A stretch of 28,516 nt of DNA from a virus, in the IMG/VR virus record IMGVR_UViG_3300031250_000006, positions 1 through 28,516 of that record; one strand, 5' to 3'. Of this stretch, positions 28,514 through 28,516 are shown in pieces (the first letter of the stretch is position 1; each line of letters begins with the position of its first letter). The notes beneath the pieces were generated by a model. The model made no database searches. It was not told the DNA's origin and saw nothing but the letters and a program-made list of their open reading frames with translations. The translations under genes were made by a program, and so were the position numbers.

Positions 28514-28516
28514 GAT

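Overview
The window is almost entirely a tailed-phage genome segment (prophage or prophage-derived element) in a GC-rich host. The protein families (gene-transfer-agent-like baseplate proteins, Mu-like packaging proteins) and the host-type palindromic intergenic repeats point to an alphaproteobacterium, probably Rhizobiales-like. Genus cannot be fixed from sequence alone. No rRNA, tRNA, CRISPR, integrase or transposase gene is visible.

Layout. 1-258 is an AT-richer upstream region, with the possible first codons of a gene leaving on the minus strand. 259-19797 is a plus-strand block: a repeat-rich fibre gene, head-tail connector, HK97-gp10-like neck protein, tail terminator, tail tube, tail assembly chaperone with a candidate -1 frameshift, tape measure, then a baseplate set related to Rhodobacter capsulatus GTA (TIM-barrel/DUF2460 fusion, stand-alone DUF2460, DUF2163, NlpC/P60, Phage-tail_3 protein), pyrE, two small appendage proteins, a large fibre-like protein with a signal peptide, and a small secreted protein. 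Two minus-strand cargo genes (FMN reductase, secreted HNH-like protein) interrupt the block between chaperone and tape measure. 28513-19990 is a tightly overlapping minus-strand operon read right to left: lysis genes (small membrane protein, holin, glycine-rich protein, two lipoproteins, 34-aa membrane protein), then a Mu-like packaging module (DUF2730, VpaChn25_0724-type, gp27/DUF3486 small terminase, MT-A70 methylase, zinc-finger protein, winged-helix protein, gp28 terminase, 64-aa protein, gp29 portal, gpF).

The genes together describe a siphovirus-like particle combining a transposable-phage packaging machine with a GTA-type tail tip. The packaging/lysis operon and the tail block converge near 19.8-20.0 kb, unlike the co-directional order usual for Mu-like phages, and no major capsid or head protease gene is recognisable inside the window.

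Most unusual features: the GTA TIM-barrel domain is detached from the tail-tip protein and fused to a DUF2460 domain, followed by a second DUF2460 gene; a canonical T TTG GGG slip site in the chaperone; a family of ~140-bp REPIN/MITE-like elements (four long, two hairpin-only) at gene junctions of the tail block, with a related 18-bp palindrome inside a minus-strand coding sequence; a homologous ~65-residue module shared by the connector and the tail tube; pyrE and redox cargo; and secretion signals on proteins from the fibre region.
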